Below are positions 11,901-23,900 of a stretch of 64,000 nt of DNA, in pieces; the stretch's first letter is position 1; the number at the start of each line of letters is the position of its first letter. The notes below the pieces were generated by a model. That model saw only the letters and a list, made by a program, of their open reading frames with translations. It was not told the DNA's origin and made no database searches. The position numbers and the translations under genes were made by a program. Where the stretch lies: NCBI GenBank assembly GCA_032158295.1, contig CM063246.1, positions 11,843,608-11,907,607 of the forward strand, given 5' to 3'. Source of the stretch: Pycnopodia helianthoides (Eukaryota; Echinodermata; Asteroidea; Forcipulatida; Asteriidae).

Positions 11901-14900
11901 ACTTTATATATTCACCTGTTTCATAATATTGTAGCTTTCCGTGGGATGTCCATCGGGCGTGTGGGTCTGTAGTACGGATATGTTCCTCACTGTACCGACC
12001 ACGCCAAAGATCAACTGGGATGGCTTCGACGGGGCATGTGTCATAGCTGTACCCGCCACTATGGATTACGCACGTAACCATGGCATCTATAGAATCAACA
12101 AAGAAGTAGGTGTCAAGATGTTTGTTACTTCAATTCTGAGGAAAAAGGTTGAGCTGTTGCAAACTGCTTACCAACCAAATGGACCTATGGTACAGGCATG
12201 CAACTTTTCCTCGGATCAGCTGATTTCCTCTTTTTTTTGTTCTCAGTTTAACCATTCAAAATTGGAAAATACTGTACAAAATCATTAAAACTTTGTAATT
12301 TCCTCTTTTTTGGGGAAGTCACAGTTGCACGCCTGATGGTAACGGCCTGGTGTTTCGACCCTAGCAGAGTCTTTCTCGAAGGCTAAATGACAATTTAATA
12401 CACACATACAGGTTACTGGTGTAACAGAAGCAGTCAAGTGGAAAGAAATAAAGAGAGAGAGAGAGGCAGAAAGTAAACAGAAAAGCAAGGGATGAACGAT
12501 GAAGAAGGAGACAAAGAGGGGGTGGGGGTCTGAGGTAGAGGGAAGGGGCTGGGTTGACATCAGGCCATTAATTATGTTTTACTTTAAATCTGATACGGAC
12601 ACCAAGGATGCCTCATGAAATAAGAACATGATCACTGCAGCTTGGGAAGCCTGAGGAAGCTTGAGGAAGCCTGAGGAAGCCTGAGGAAGCCTGAGGAAGC
12701 CTGAGGAAGCCTGAGGAAGCCTGTAATCAAAGTACTATCAACTAGAAAACCAGAATTAAAACCATTCTCTTCAGCGTTCTGGGTTTGTTCACTCGTAAAG
12801 TAAGGACCAGGGCCCATTGTACGGCTGCAAGATATGACCACATTCCAGTCAAGGTCAAAGGGAAGGTCATGACCTGAATTTAAATTTTCCAGTGTTGCCT
12901 CTATTTCGTAGTATCTATGTCTCTAAAACAAAACCAAATTTCTGTTTTATATTGGGTTTTTTCCAGACACTTTCACAAGAAATATGTTTTTTCAAAAAAA
13001 ATCAACAATAAAAACAAGTCTGTGTTTATGGCGATGATTATACAGAAATGATTGGTCTCTAAAGGGTTAAATTGGTTGCTGCACAATCACACTCCAGTAT
13101 CCAAGACTCGCAACTGCTCACTGACAACTTTTTATTCCCTCCCCCACTCCCCTCCACCTGCAGGGCTCTGTGGAGGACATTTTCTTCCGTGGCGGCCCAA
13201 CGGCCATGAAGATGTGCTCATTACATAACGGCAGAGGAGATCCTTCAGACGCGATGGTCTCTTTGGTGTCGGGCATAGTGTTCCTCGGATCAAGGTAATT
13301 TAAGGGACAATTAGAATAACGGACGTTTATATGACACCTGACTATACCTTACTATAACGCTGATGCAGGGCTCGCCCTTAACACTAGCCCGGCGCACATT
13401 GTCTAGTAAAAAAATGCTATGGGCTAGTAAACACCACTTCTCAACTTGCCCTGTGGGCTACTAAAAACTGTGCAACCTACTTGTTTGAAATGCTTATTTC
13501 TTCCTTTTCAGATGTGAATAATTAATGTATAAAATGTGTTAACCGTTATTGAGTGTGTGAATATAATTCCATTTGATCATTAAACTGGTTGTGATCGTTA
13601 ACATTAACACATCAGAACATTACATTTATGGCAATTCCTGTTTATATCTGGGCTACTAAAACTTCCAGGGGGCAAGTAAAATGCACAGTTTACTGGCCTG
13701 GCGGGCTACTTTACAGAAAGCTTAAAGCGCAAGGCCTGTGATGGCATGTGAACATTGTTACCCCAGTAATTGGCCAGCCTGGAATAATCTGGAGGCCACA
13801 GTGGCCTCTGTTGCCCTGTTCCTGGTCTTAGTGCCCCATATAGGGTCAAAGTTTCCCGTAGTCTGTAGGATTTTCATTGGAAGTGCAAAATGAAAATGGT
13901 CTGACCGTCTCGAGGATGAAACTCAAGGACTGAGTTGGGAATTGGGCTTGTTGATTGCATACCTTTGACCATCTCAGCTCTCTGGGGAGTATGCAGCCTG
14001 TGCTGCCAAGTATGTAACATGTCAAAGGTAGGGCCATAGATTGGTAAATACTCCAGAAATGAATTACCATAAAAACTTACTTAGTGAGAAGCACTGCAGC
14101 TGTTGGTAGTACAAACTATTTTGAAAATGGATTCCCTTTGAAAGTAATATGGGTTAGACAATTTTTTCACCCAAAGACATTTTAAACTGAGAAATGGTTC
14201 ATGCATAAATTGACTCTCAGATTTCGAAGGGTTGGTGACCGTGTGCGAATGCTGCAGTTGGTTACTTGGTGTCAACCTCGCTAAATGTGGATGGATTTGA
14301 CGCTCTTGTGAAAATACTGTGAAAGTTTTTTTCTTGCTTTCTCAGCAAGTGGACAGTAGCTGAAACTTTCACATGTGACTTTTATAGTATCTTTCTTTAT
14401 AATTTTGCCTATAAATCAGCCTTACATGGACAAAAACCAATCTATGACCCTATCTTTAAGGCTATTGAAAATAAATCACAAACCCACAGAGGTACTCTAA
14501 AATCAGCTCGGGGCCCAATTTCATAAATCTGTTAAGCATAAAACAAAACCTGTTAAGCAAATTTCTTTGCTAAGCAAAAAATGAGTCGGCACCAGACGCA
14601 ACAATGTAAACTTCATGGAATTTCGGCTGGTAAGCTGTTTCTGCTGAGCAATATTTGTCTGTGCTTAGAAAGTGTTTACGCTAGCAGGCTTCATAAAATC
14701 AGGTGTTTTAACTGCGCCTCTTGTCATTGTGAATTGGATCTCTAGGGCGGCCGAGAAGCTGTTATCTCTCCATAGTCTTCCTGGATTAGATGCTTGTACA
14801 TACATGGGACTAGACAGTGGCGTCAAACCAATTGAGGTAATAGTTGACTACTCCAGCCATATACAGTGTTGATCAATTGGCTACTTAACCCCTTAGAGAC

Positions 14901-17900
14901 CATTCATTTCTGTATAATCCTCACCATTTACGCCCAGACATTGCTAATCTTTTCAAAAATTTTTACTCTGTTATTTTCTGGAAAAATGTCAGGAAAATTA
15001 CTAAGAAACAGAAGTACGGTTTGTTTTAGAAACATTGGAAATTGTCACTTTGGTACATTCATTTTTCTTGACCTTTTGCTCTTGCTCTTGTTTGCGCAGA
15101 AGTTGATCAATTCTTGGGGCTGTTTGCGACCGCTATGGGCATTTCGGTACAAGCTGCTTGCAGCGGCTATGATCTCTCTAAGGATTCAAATGAACACAGT
15201 TAACTATAGTTGGGCTACCTGTTGTAGTTGGGCTACCGCAACCCTATCTACTTGATGATGATTATCTCAGGATGTGTCCTAATTAAGCGACTTTGGCTAT
15301 GGCTGTGGCCACTGGCTGCAATGACAACGTTAAAGAATAGACTTGTGGCCATAGCCACTTCCGAAACTATCAATTTGGACATGACTGTAGTCGCAATTTG
15401 GACCAACACTCAGAAAAGGGTGTCATAAAACTGTTAAGCAAAAATAGAGTGAACCAGTCACAAGCAGTGTAGATGAAATAGTATTTTGGCTGGTAACCCA
15501 TTTCTGTAGTCTTACAGAAAACAGTGCTTATAGTGACTTTATCTAGCTGAGCAAACATGACCAGGGAACCGCTGACCTTGCAATGCAGATTAAATGGTGT
15601 TTTGGCTGGTAATCTTCTTATACTAAACAAGATTTTTCTACACCAAGATAATTTTATCTGTCTCATTTAAACAAACTAACAAAACCACTTACTTCATTTT
15701 GTTGTTTACTATTATTTTTGTTTTAATTATTAAAATTTATAATTTCAGCTGTCCCTGTACTTTGACATTCTTCTGTGCTTAGCGAAAGATGTTACAGAGG
15801 AGGAGTTTGTCTCGGGAGAGAAAGGCAAACAGTACGACAAAGCCTACCAGAAGAAGCAATACAGCGAAGGGCTCATCCGTAGCGTCAGGTCCCTCATGTG
15901 GAAGAAACTACGAGGGATACCAATGAAAGCTGGTAAACCCTCATTAGAAACTCAAACTCAACCGATAAGATCTCTTAAAAAGGGCCAAGGGCAACCTGGT
16001 TCCAGAGGGGTGTTCGATCCGTGTATTGATTAATTAAAATGTGCCAGTATATGGCACATTTTTATTAGGCCTGTGGCCGATCCACTCTACGCGCACGCTC
16101 ATAGCCCACAAAAGAGGCATCCAGTCATAGAGCAAACCGTCCCCTTTCATTCTTCTTCGATCTTGTGACATGTCTAACTGTATGCAGTTTGTGTAAAAAC
16201 ACGATTCATTTTTGGGGAAATGCGTCAACATACTTGCATTTTGACACCCGCGTAGAGCACCCTTTACAAGCGCCATACACGCACCCACAAGTTTGAACAA
16301 GCGTGCGTGCAGAGCAGTCACTTTCGGGAGCCAATCAGCATAGTCTTTTAGCACATAGCTACCAGGGGTTAGCATCGAGATGTATCGATATGGCGCGCTG
16401 CCCAGGGTAGCAGAGCTGGGGCAAGGCCATCTCTGAATATATGCAAAGGGCACGAGAATGGGGTTTTCAGTCTGTACCAGATTGCTCGGATCTTCCCTGT
16501 TTGAGGTTGTTCCTTTCCTTTCTTCAGCGTCTTCTCTATGCGGGTGTCTTCAAGCCTACAGGTCACACAGTGCTTGTCGCTAATGAGGGTCGCTCGGTTT
16601 CACTACCAGAAAGATATAATAATGATGTCAAAAAAGTCTTGTTTGCTATGGAAGTGTTTTGCAATGTGTTGAGCGTTTTGAAATGTGTGGAAAGTTCCCC
16701 ATATAATGGGGGACTTTTGGGATGCTAGGTGGCAGCAGACTTGATCTCGGTAATATGCGCATGCCTAGAACTATGTGAACACTGGCAATTTACCTGGTAT
16801 GTCTGCTGCCATCTGGCGTTCAAAAGTCTCCCATTAACATTTCTTGAAGAGGTGGCGATTCTAAGAAGAGTATTCTGCAGCATTCAGACTAGTTTGTTGA
16901 AATTGTCATTAATATTTAGCAATGCTCCCAACTCTCCCTGATTCTGAACATCAACCAATCTTTCCATGTTCTGATGAACAAATCATCAACCAATCTTTCC
17001 ATGTTCTGATGAACAAATTTTAGAATCTCCCGGATTATGGAAACTTTTTCCCTGTCATGTTGAATGTGATTCTAAATATCTCCCTGATTGTTGGACAAAA
17101 TCTCCCCGATTGCAAGATGCAAATGTTGGCAGCCCTGTATTTAGTCTTCGATTTGGCTCCCCCCCTGCAGTGTTGATTGACGACGCGAGACATGACTACA
17201 TGACGAGATCAACCAAGGAACATCTGAGACATGTGACGAAATGTCCGCTTCAAAGCAAAGAAGATGAGCATTTTAACTGGTCTAACACCACACATGCCCA
17301 CATAGAGGTAGGTGCAGTAGACGATTGTCATGAAGTAGCCATGTTGTTTTTGTCCAATTTCAAATGATTTATATGGACGTAAATACAGATAACCGATAAG
17401 ATCACACAAAACATGAACACTGTTCGCGACTATTTTGTCAGCTCTACCAATCCTGTGTAATACCTTTAAGGTCCATCTGTTACGTTTTTAGGATTGCTGT
17501 GATGTGGACCAATCGGCCGTAATCACTAACTGCATCTTGGAGGGAGGAGTGACAATAGGTCCCAACTGTGCAGTCTCCCATTGTCACCTCAAGGTTGGTA
17601 TATTGTCTTCATTTGTCAGTGTGTATCCTTCATTATCAAGCCAACTTTGGGGTTACAACAGCAAACTGAGGGACTTGCATGATGGAGTCATTTATGGAAT
17701 GAAATACAGCATGGTGTTAGCCATGGTTAGCCAGAGAAGTGAGTTGCTTCGTGTGACTTTAAAAGGTGTTAACAATTGTTAATACTTCTACAGTGAAACA
17801 AATATTGGAACTACGTTAATTGTGTGCCAAAATTACTGGGAAATCTGGCAGACGCGTGGGTTGGTTTATGAAGTTTGGTCGAAGAGTACGAGTTTCATGT

Positions 17901-20900
17901 TATTTTTCCTGTATAAATGACAGTAAAAATGTGGTTATAAATATATATACATGTTTTTTTTCTCAAGCGCAATGTTGTGATTCAGAAGGACTGTGTGCTG
18001 TCTAATATCTGCAGTAAATCGTCCAAGGTAAGAGTTGTCCAGAAAAGAAAAATAATGTGAGGTTTTTCCCCCAAAAAACCACACACACACACACACGCAC
18101 AAAAAAAAAGAGGTCCTAATGCAAGCTAATTAATTTTGTTGTTTGCAGATGTTTAATTAAGTAACAAGCCACAAGGGAAACTGACTGGGTACATTTTGAT
18201 TAAAGGGACTTGTTACCTTTGGATTGGGAGCTTTTGGCTGTCTAAAGCCTTGGCTATGAAATTAATCTGGTTGGAAAGATGGTTTAAAAGTAGATTATAA
18301 TGATCCGCACAATTATACCTCAAATTGTGTGGTTTTCCTTTTACTTTGTGAACTAACACGGTCCGCCATTTGTGGAGTCCAAAATTTGGTTCTGCAAGCA
18401 AAACTGATTAATATATTTTCCTTTATTAAGTTATTGATTATTTGTCTTCAGTTGGGAATTTGCCTATAATTTAGGGTTTCAGGTTTTAGGGAAAAGATAA
18501 GTTGCTTAGGAATGAACAGTTTAATTTGGGATAAATGTTTCTTTTTCTCGGTCAACTTGTTGTAGACGTTGGCGAGACATCAGCTCTCCGCCGGGATTTT
18601 CTTACAAGGATTTTCATGTTCGGCTAGGGGGAAGTCTGAAGACAACTCGGATGGTCTACACTGTCCTCGGCAAATTTGACAATCTTGATGTAAGTTATTT
18701 TTTTAAAGTTATGAGAAGTTGTTGAGACTAAAGATGTCGTAATCTTCTGGTGTGCCTATAGATTTGTAACCAGTGGGGAGAGTTATATTGACATGGCTGT
18801 GGCTGAGCGGCAGAGTTGGCAAGTCAAGTCACAAGATATTTGGTCCAAACACAAGGCAAGTCACAAGCGCTATTAATCCCAGTCAGGGCAGACGCCCTCG
18901 CCTTATCGATCGCAGCTACGCCCACCAAGGCGCTGGGCACAAGCCAAAGGGCAGACCAGACTCGAAGCCGCAAGCCGATTGAAGTCTGATGACGCAATGC
19001 GCAAATTAAAAAAGTTTATGGAGTCACTCGAGTAGCTTCTGACTTGCTTTGGTAACAAGTCACTTTTTGCAAGTCCAGGTCAAGTCACAAGTCTTTTTTT
19101 GGCAAGTCCAAGACAAGTCAATACTGAAAGTTACACGTCAAGTCACAAGTCAAAAAAATTGCGACTCGAGCCCAAGTCGCATGACTCAAGTCAACAACCC
19201 TGCCGAGCAGTTTAGGGCATCGAATGGAAGTTGTGCTGGCTGATGACCAGTTGCAGAATTTGTAACAGACTTTTCTTTTTTTATGAAACCTCCCTTTTTC
19301 TTTCATCACAGACACCATACATTAAGGGGACAAGCACAATCTGTAACTCACCATGGATTGTGTTCCTGACGAGAACCGGCATCGACAGAGAGGATCTTTG
19401 GCCCACTCATCAGGTGAATGAGCCCCACTGGGTTGCATGCTCTGTACAATATTTAACCCTTTAGAGACCATAGCGGCCGGAAGCGGCTTGTACTGAAATG
19501 CCCATAGCAGCCATGAACGGCCGAAACTCTTGACTACTTCCTCTGAAACAAGAGGGTCAAAGCAAAGGTATCGGACCAAATTGACATTTTCCAATGTTTC
19601 CATTCAAATGGACCATTTGCAGAGCGATGGTTGAATTATGAGACCCATTTGCAACTTGTAACAGTTAATAAGGTGATGCAGCCAGCCAGAAACACCTTGG
19701 CAACCCCTTCTCTTAACGATAAAGTGAACTGGGTTCTTATACATGCAATACACAGCACTTTGGAACTATGGCTTTACGTTTCATCTGAAGGACAGAGCTA
19801 TTGTGGTTGAGTGTCTTGCTTTGAGGACACAAGTGCCTTGACCAGGATGTGAACCCAACAGAACTTTGAGCCTGTGCACTTGACTGATCAGCCAAGACTG
19901 ATTCTTTAAAAAGTAAAAGGAGAGAAGGTAAAATTGCTGAGAACAGTGTTTATGACTTGAGTGTCAGTCGTGTATTTATGAATGAACAAGGGATAAGACA
20001 TGATTAGTTTTTGGAAGAGTAAATTCATTTCCAGCCGATAGATTCCAACAAACACACCGTCCAATCATGGAGGAAGGCCCCATGGTCCAACCAACCAGCG
20101 AAAATTTCATCAAATATATTTTCAAGTGAAAGCAGTGAAAAACAGCTCACTAGTTGTCGGTGATTTAAGCACATTCACATCAGGCTTATTTTGATTGCTA
20201 CAATTGAAATATGCAACATGGATGCAGTGATTTTGATGGCACAAGAAATTTCCGGTAACACCTTGCCGCTGGCTGCATGCAAACCAACAGATGGACAAAA
20301 CAGCTGGATGGGGTCGCGGGGCAGCTGCTGCGCAATGACTTGTCAACCTTTTCCCCTGGGTACACTTCTCCTGACTGGGCAAACTGTAGACTGGTCCCCT
20401 GTCCTTATCCGCAAGAATAAGGACAGGCACCGCTCTATTAATCAAAATGATGGTCACTGCTATACTGGTCCCCTGTCTTTATCTGAAAGACCGCAGTGGG
20501 ATGGGAGGTCGAAGGTGCGTTTGTCAGGATTCCTCCAAACGCTCGAAGCCGGTCTCTGGCGTAAAACACGAGCCTCGATGTGTGACTTCAGATGTTTTGG
20601 CTAGGCAAACTGTAGTGGGCACACTGTATTATGAATCGCGCATATTAAATACCACCCGATAATTTTTGTCTTTCTTATTTCTTTTTAGACCGACTATGAA
20701 CGCACTCTCTTCAACGCCAAACTCTTCCCAGTCTGGAACATTCAAGAAGATGTCGGCATCAGAGACACACTGTGGCTAGAAGGCGGGGAACAAGACCCGA
20801 TCATGTTGGCAAGGTGGCGCTCTTCGTGGCGTCTCTCTCTAGAGGAAATCTTGTCGTGCGTAGAACTCTCTGCCGAATTCGCCTGGAGAAGGTTGGTGTC

Positions 20901-23900
20901 CAAATGAGACTCCTTATCGTAGGAATTGGATAGAGTCAGAGTACCAGACATGCAGTGCGGTGAGGTTCACACATTGGGTGTCATGGGCTCTAGACAGTAT
21001 CATTTGCCGTTGCACACAGGTGTTTTCCGATAGAGGTACATGTATATCCTCATCGAGAGAATGCTCATCCAATCGGGACTAGGGTATAACTCAATCGGGG
21101 TACAAGTATATCTCAATTGGGATAGTTTTGATGTTATCTGATAATTATAGCCTGCGATTCTTATTGAGTAGCATTGATATCCTCAAGAGAATGCAGGTCC
21201 AATTATGATAGAGTAGAACTCAATTGGGGGTACAAGTATATCTCCTTTGGGATAGTTTTGGTGTCATCTAATAGCCTGGGTAGCACTGAGATCCTCCATC
21301 AAGAGAATGTAGTCCAATTGTCTAGTGATAACAAGAATATAACTCAATCGGGATACAAGGGCAACTCAATTTGGGATAGTTTTATTGGCATGTATTCTGT
21401 GAGTGACATGACTGACTGTCAATTTGTTGTAGGGATGTTTTCTACGATGCAGGTCGACGTACGGTACGGGACGTTCTAATCCGAGGTGGAAACCAGATCC
21501 TGATGCCGTTCTTTAGAAGTGCTGCAGTAGAGGGATACGCACAGCAGACTCTGGAGTGCATAGATCAAGGCATTAGCTTTAACACTAGGTAGTGCATCGG
21601 ACAATAGGTCTGATGATGCAATCCCCGGCCCAGATGGTCGCTAGTTGTTAAGCCTGATATTGTCCATGTGGTACTCTTGGTAGCCTATAACACAGCTGAT
21701 TGGCTGGGGTGTGAACCAGTTGCCATGGTCACTCTCTTCTGATTGGTTAAGGCACCCAAGTAGGAAATGCGACCTTTCCCAGTAGGTTTCTTTGCTGTCA
21801 TTCTTATATGAGCAGCGAAGAAAGAAACATCCGTAGACAGTTCTCCAATCAAGACACTGGTGTATTCCTCCTTTTGCTCCTTTTAAACAGAGTTTAACCC
21901 ACTCCTTCGGGGCTGGCCCTACTGATATAACACTAATAATAACAATAGTCACCGAAACCTTCATTGGATTCTTTAAATCAATCAATCAATCAGTCAAAAT
22001 TTATAAAGCGCCTAAATGAAAGGTTTGCTCAAAGGTGCTGAGGCACAAAAGAAATAAAAAAGTCATTGATGGATAGGCCTCCTGAAACAAAAAGTGTCTT
22101 CAATGTGTTGAAGGATGTTGTGTCTCTGATGTGATTTGGAAGTTTATTCCAGAGTTTGGGGTCCATGCCTAGCTTCAGGTCTAATACCTAAAATACGAAT
22201 TGGATATGACCACCAGATTTGTTTGTATTGTATTCCAAACAGGAATCTACGAGAGCAACTCACCAAGCATAGCGGCTCGTGGTCTTGCTTTCATTGCCAA
22301 CGTCCTGGGTGCAATGGCCAACGGGAAGGGTGGTTTGCGTAGCGGACCTGCCGCTAATGCTGCATGGCAAAGTGCCTTTAACCTACTTGAAGTAAGACCC
22401 TCCCCCCTATTCACCCTGACCCAGGGCTTATTTTATCTAGCTTGTTAGCTTAAACATTTGCTAAGCACAAAGGATCTTGCTGAGCAGAACCAGGGCCGAA
22501 TTTCAAGGCCCTGCTTATTGCCGAATTCTGTGCTTGCGATCACCATTCTCCGCTTACTGTGCAAGCACCAAATTACTGCGCTAGCTGTGTAAGCGAACAA
22601 TGCCTAGTAACGTGGAGTACGCACGCTCACAGGTAAAATTTCCCTGCTAACCTGTGTAACACGCTATGAGATACGCTAATACGCTATAAGACGTATGTGA
22701 GGAATTCCCTGCCTCACATATATAAGCGCTGATTCTTTGCTTATGGTAAGGGGAGCCATGAGATTGGGCCCAGGTCACCTATCCCAATCTGACATTAGTT
22801 GTTTTTGTTTTTGTTTTTCTTTAGCAAATATAAACCACCAATTTTGAATAAAGAATTGAGGTAAATTGATTTGTAAAACAACTGTACGTGATCAGCAACT
22901 TGGCAGATAAGTAGATTACAGATTTTGATGTACTATATTTAAAGAGCTTTGAATATTTGAAAACACAGAGTTTCTTTTATTGTTTATTTAAACAAACAAC
23001 TAATTATTTCTGATAGGAGGGCAAGATCTGTGAAGGGGTGAAGGCCTTGGCCAAGGAGCGTAACAATTGGCTGGGTAGACCAGATCGACTCGTCCGAGCG
23101 GCTAGACACTATGAGGGAGCTGATCAGATCTTCATAAGGCTCGCTGTTATGGCATCCAAAGAGGTGAGTTTTTTATGAGTCATCAGTTATGGCAACAAGA
23201 GAGTTGAGTCTCACTGCTATGGCAACAAGAGAGGTGAGTTTCTCATGAGGCTTGCTCTTATGGTACCCAAAGAGGTGAGTTTCCTATGAGTCTCACTGTT
23301 ATGGCACCCAAAGAGGTGAGTTTCTCATGAGTCATCAGTTATGGCAACAAGAGAGGTGAGTCTCACTGTTATGGCAACAAGAGAGGTGAGTTTCTCATGA
23401 GGCTCACTGTTATGGCATCCAAAGAGTTGAGTTTCTCATGAAATTAATTTGCAAAGAAATGGACAACTTTCTTGTTTAACAAACAAGATCTATGTTTCTG
23501 GTCAGGGTCAGCAAAATACACCCCTACTATTCCACGAAACACCAGAATGACTTTTCCACTGATTCTTTTCTTGTCTTGGTCTTGTACGTAGTTTATATCC
23601 ACTAAGCCGTGTGATGCCCCACTGATGAACAAATGGGTGACGGCAACTTGCCCAGCCAGAATGGACATATCTGGTGGTTGGTCCGACACTCCACCAATCA
23701 CGTATGAGCACGGCGGGGCTGTCATCGACGCTGCAATTCGATTAGACGGCAAGAAGCCAATAGGAGCCAGGGCCAGGAAGATTGAAGAGTAAGTCCATTT
23801 GATTTAAATTTTAGAAGAGTTAATTGATTCCATCCTTTAGTTTTCAATAAACACACACCATACAACCAACCTTTGAAGCTTCCATCAAACTCAAAGGTCG

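Larger units (their letters stand above)
8902..19413 (+). other. FCSK: FCSK exons 1-13: nucleotidyltransferase-like and beta-helix half
   Basis: Encodes about residues 1-505. Exon 2 carries the G-rich loop [10 protein letters not shown] that follows VEDPHARV. Exon 5 has [11 protein letters not shown] and exon 7 has [12 protein letters not shown], both hallmarks of the fucose pyrophosphorylase-like region in the animal fucokinase family. Exons 10-12 read as a left-handed beta-helix ([16 protein letters not shown], then [11 protein letters not shown]). In animals this half is homologous to GDP-fucose pyrophosphorylase, but fucokinase activity resides in the C-terminal half. Splice phases match at every junction except for the extra base inside exon 12. 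Confidence 0.85.

Noticed and set aside
16034..16453. 139-codon open frame on the - strand inside FCSK intron 8
   Set aside because: GC-richer than its surroundings and has an ATG, but I recognise no family or splice sites, and the region contains palindromic text (aaaatgtgccagtatatggc). More likely part of a repeat.
23137..23437. CRISPR-like array
   Set aside because: Repeats have no unique spacers and the context is a eukaryotic intron.
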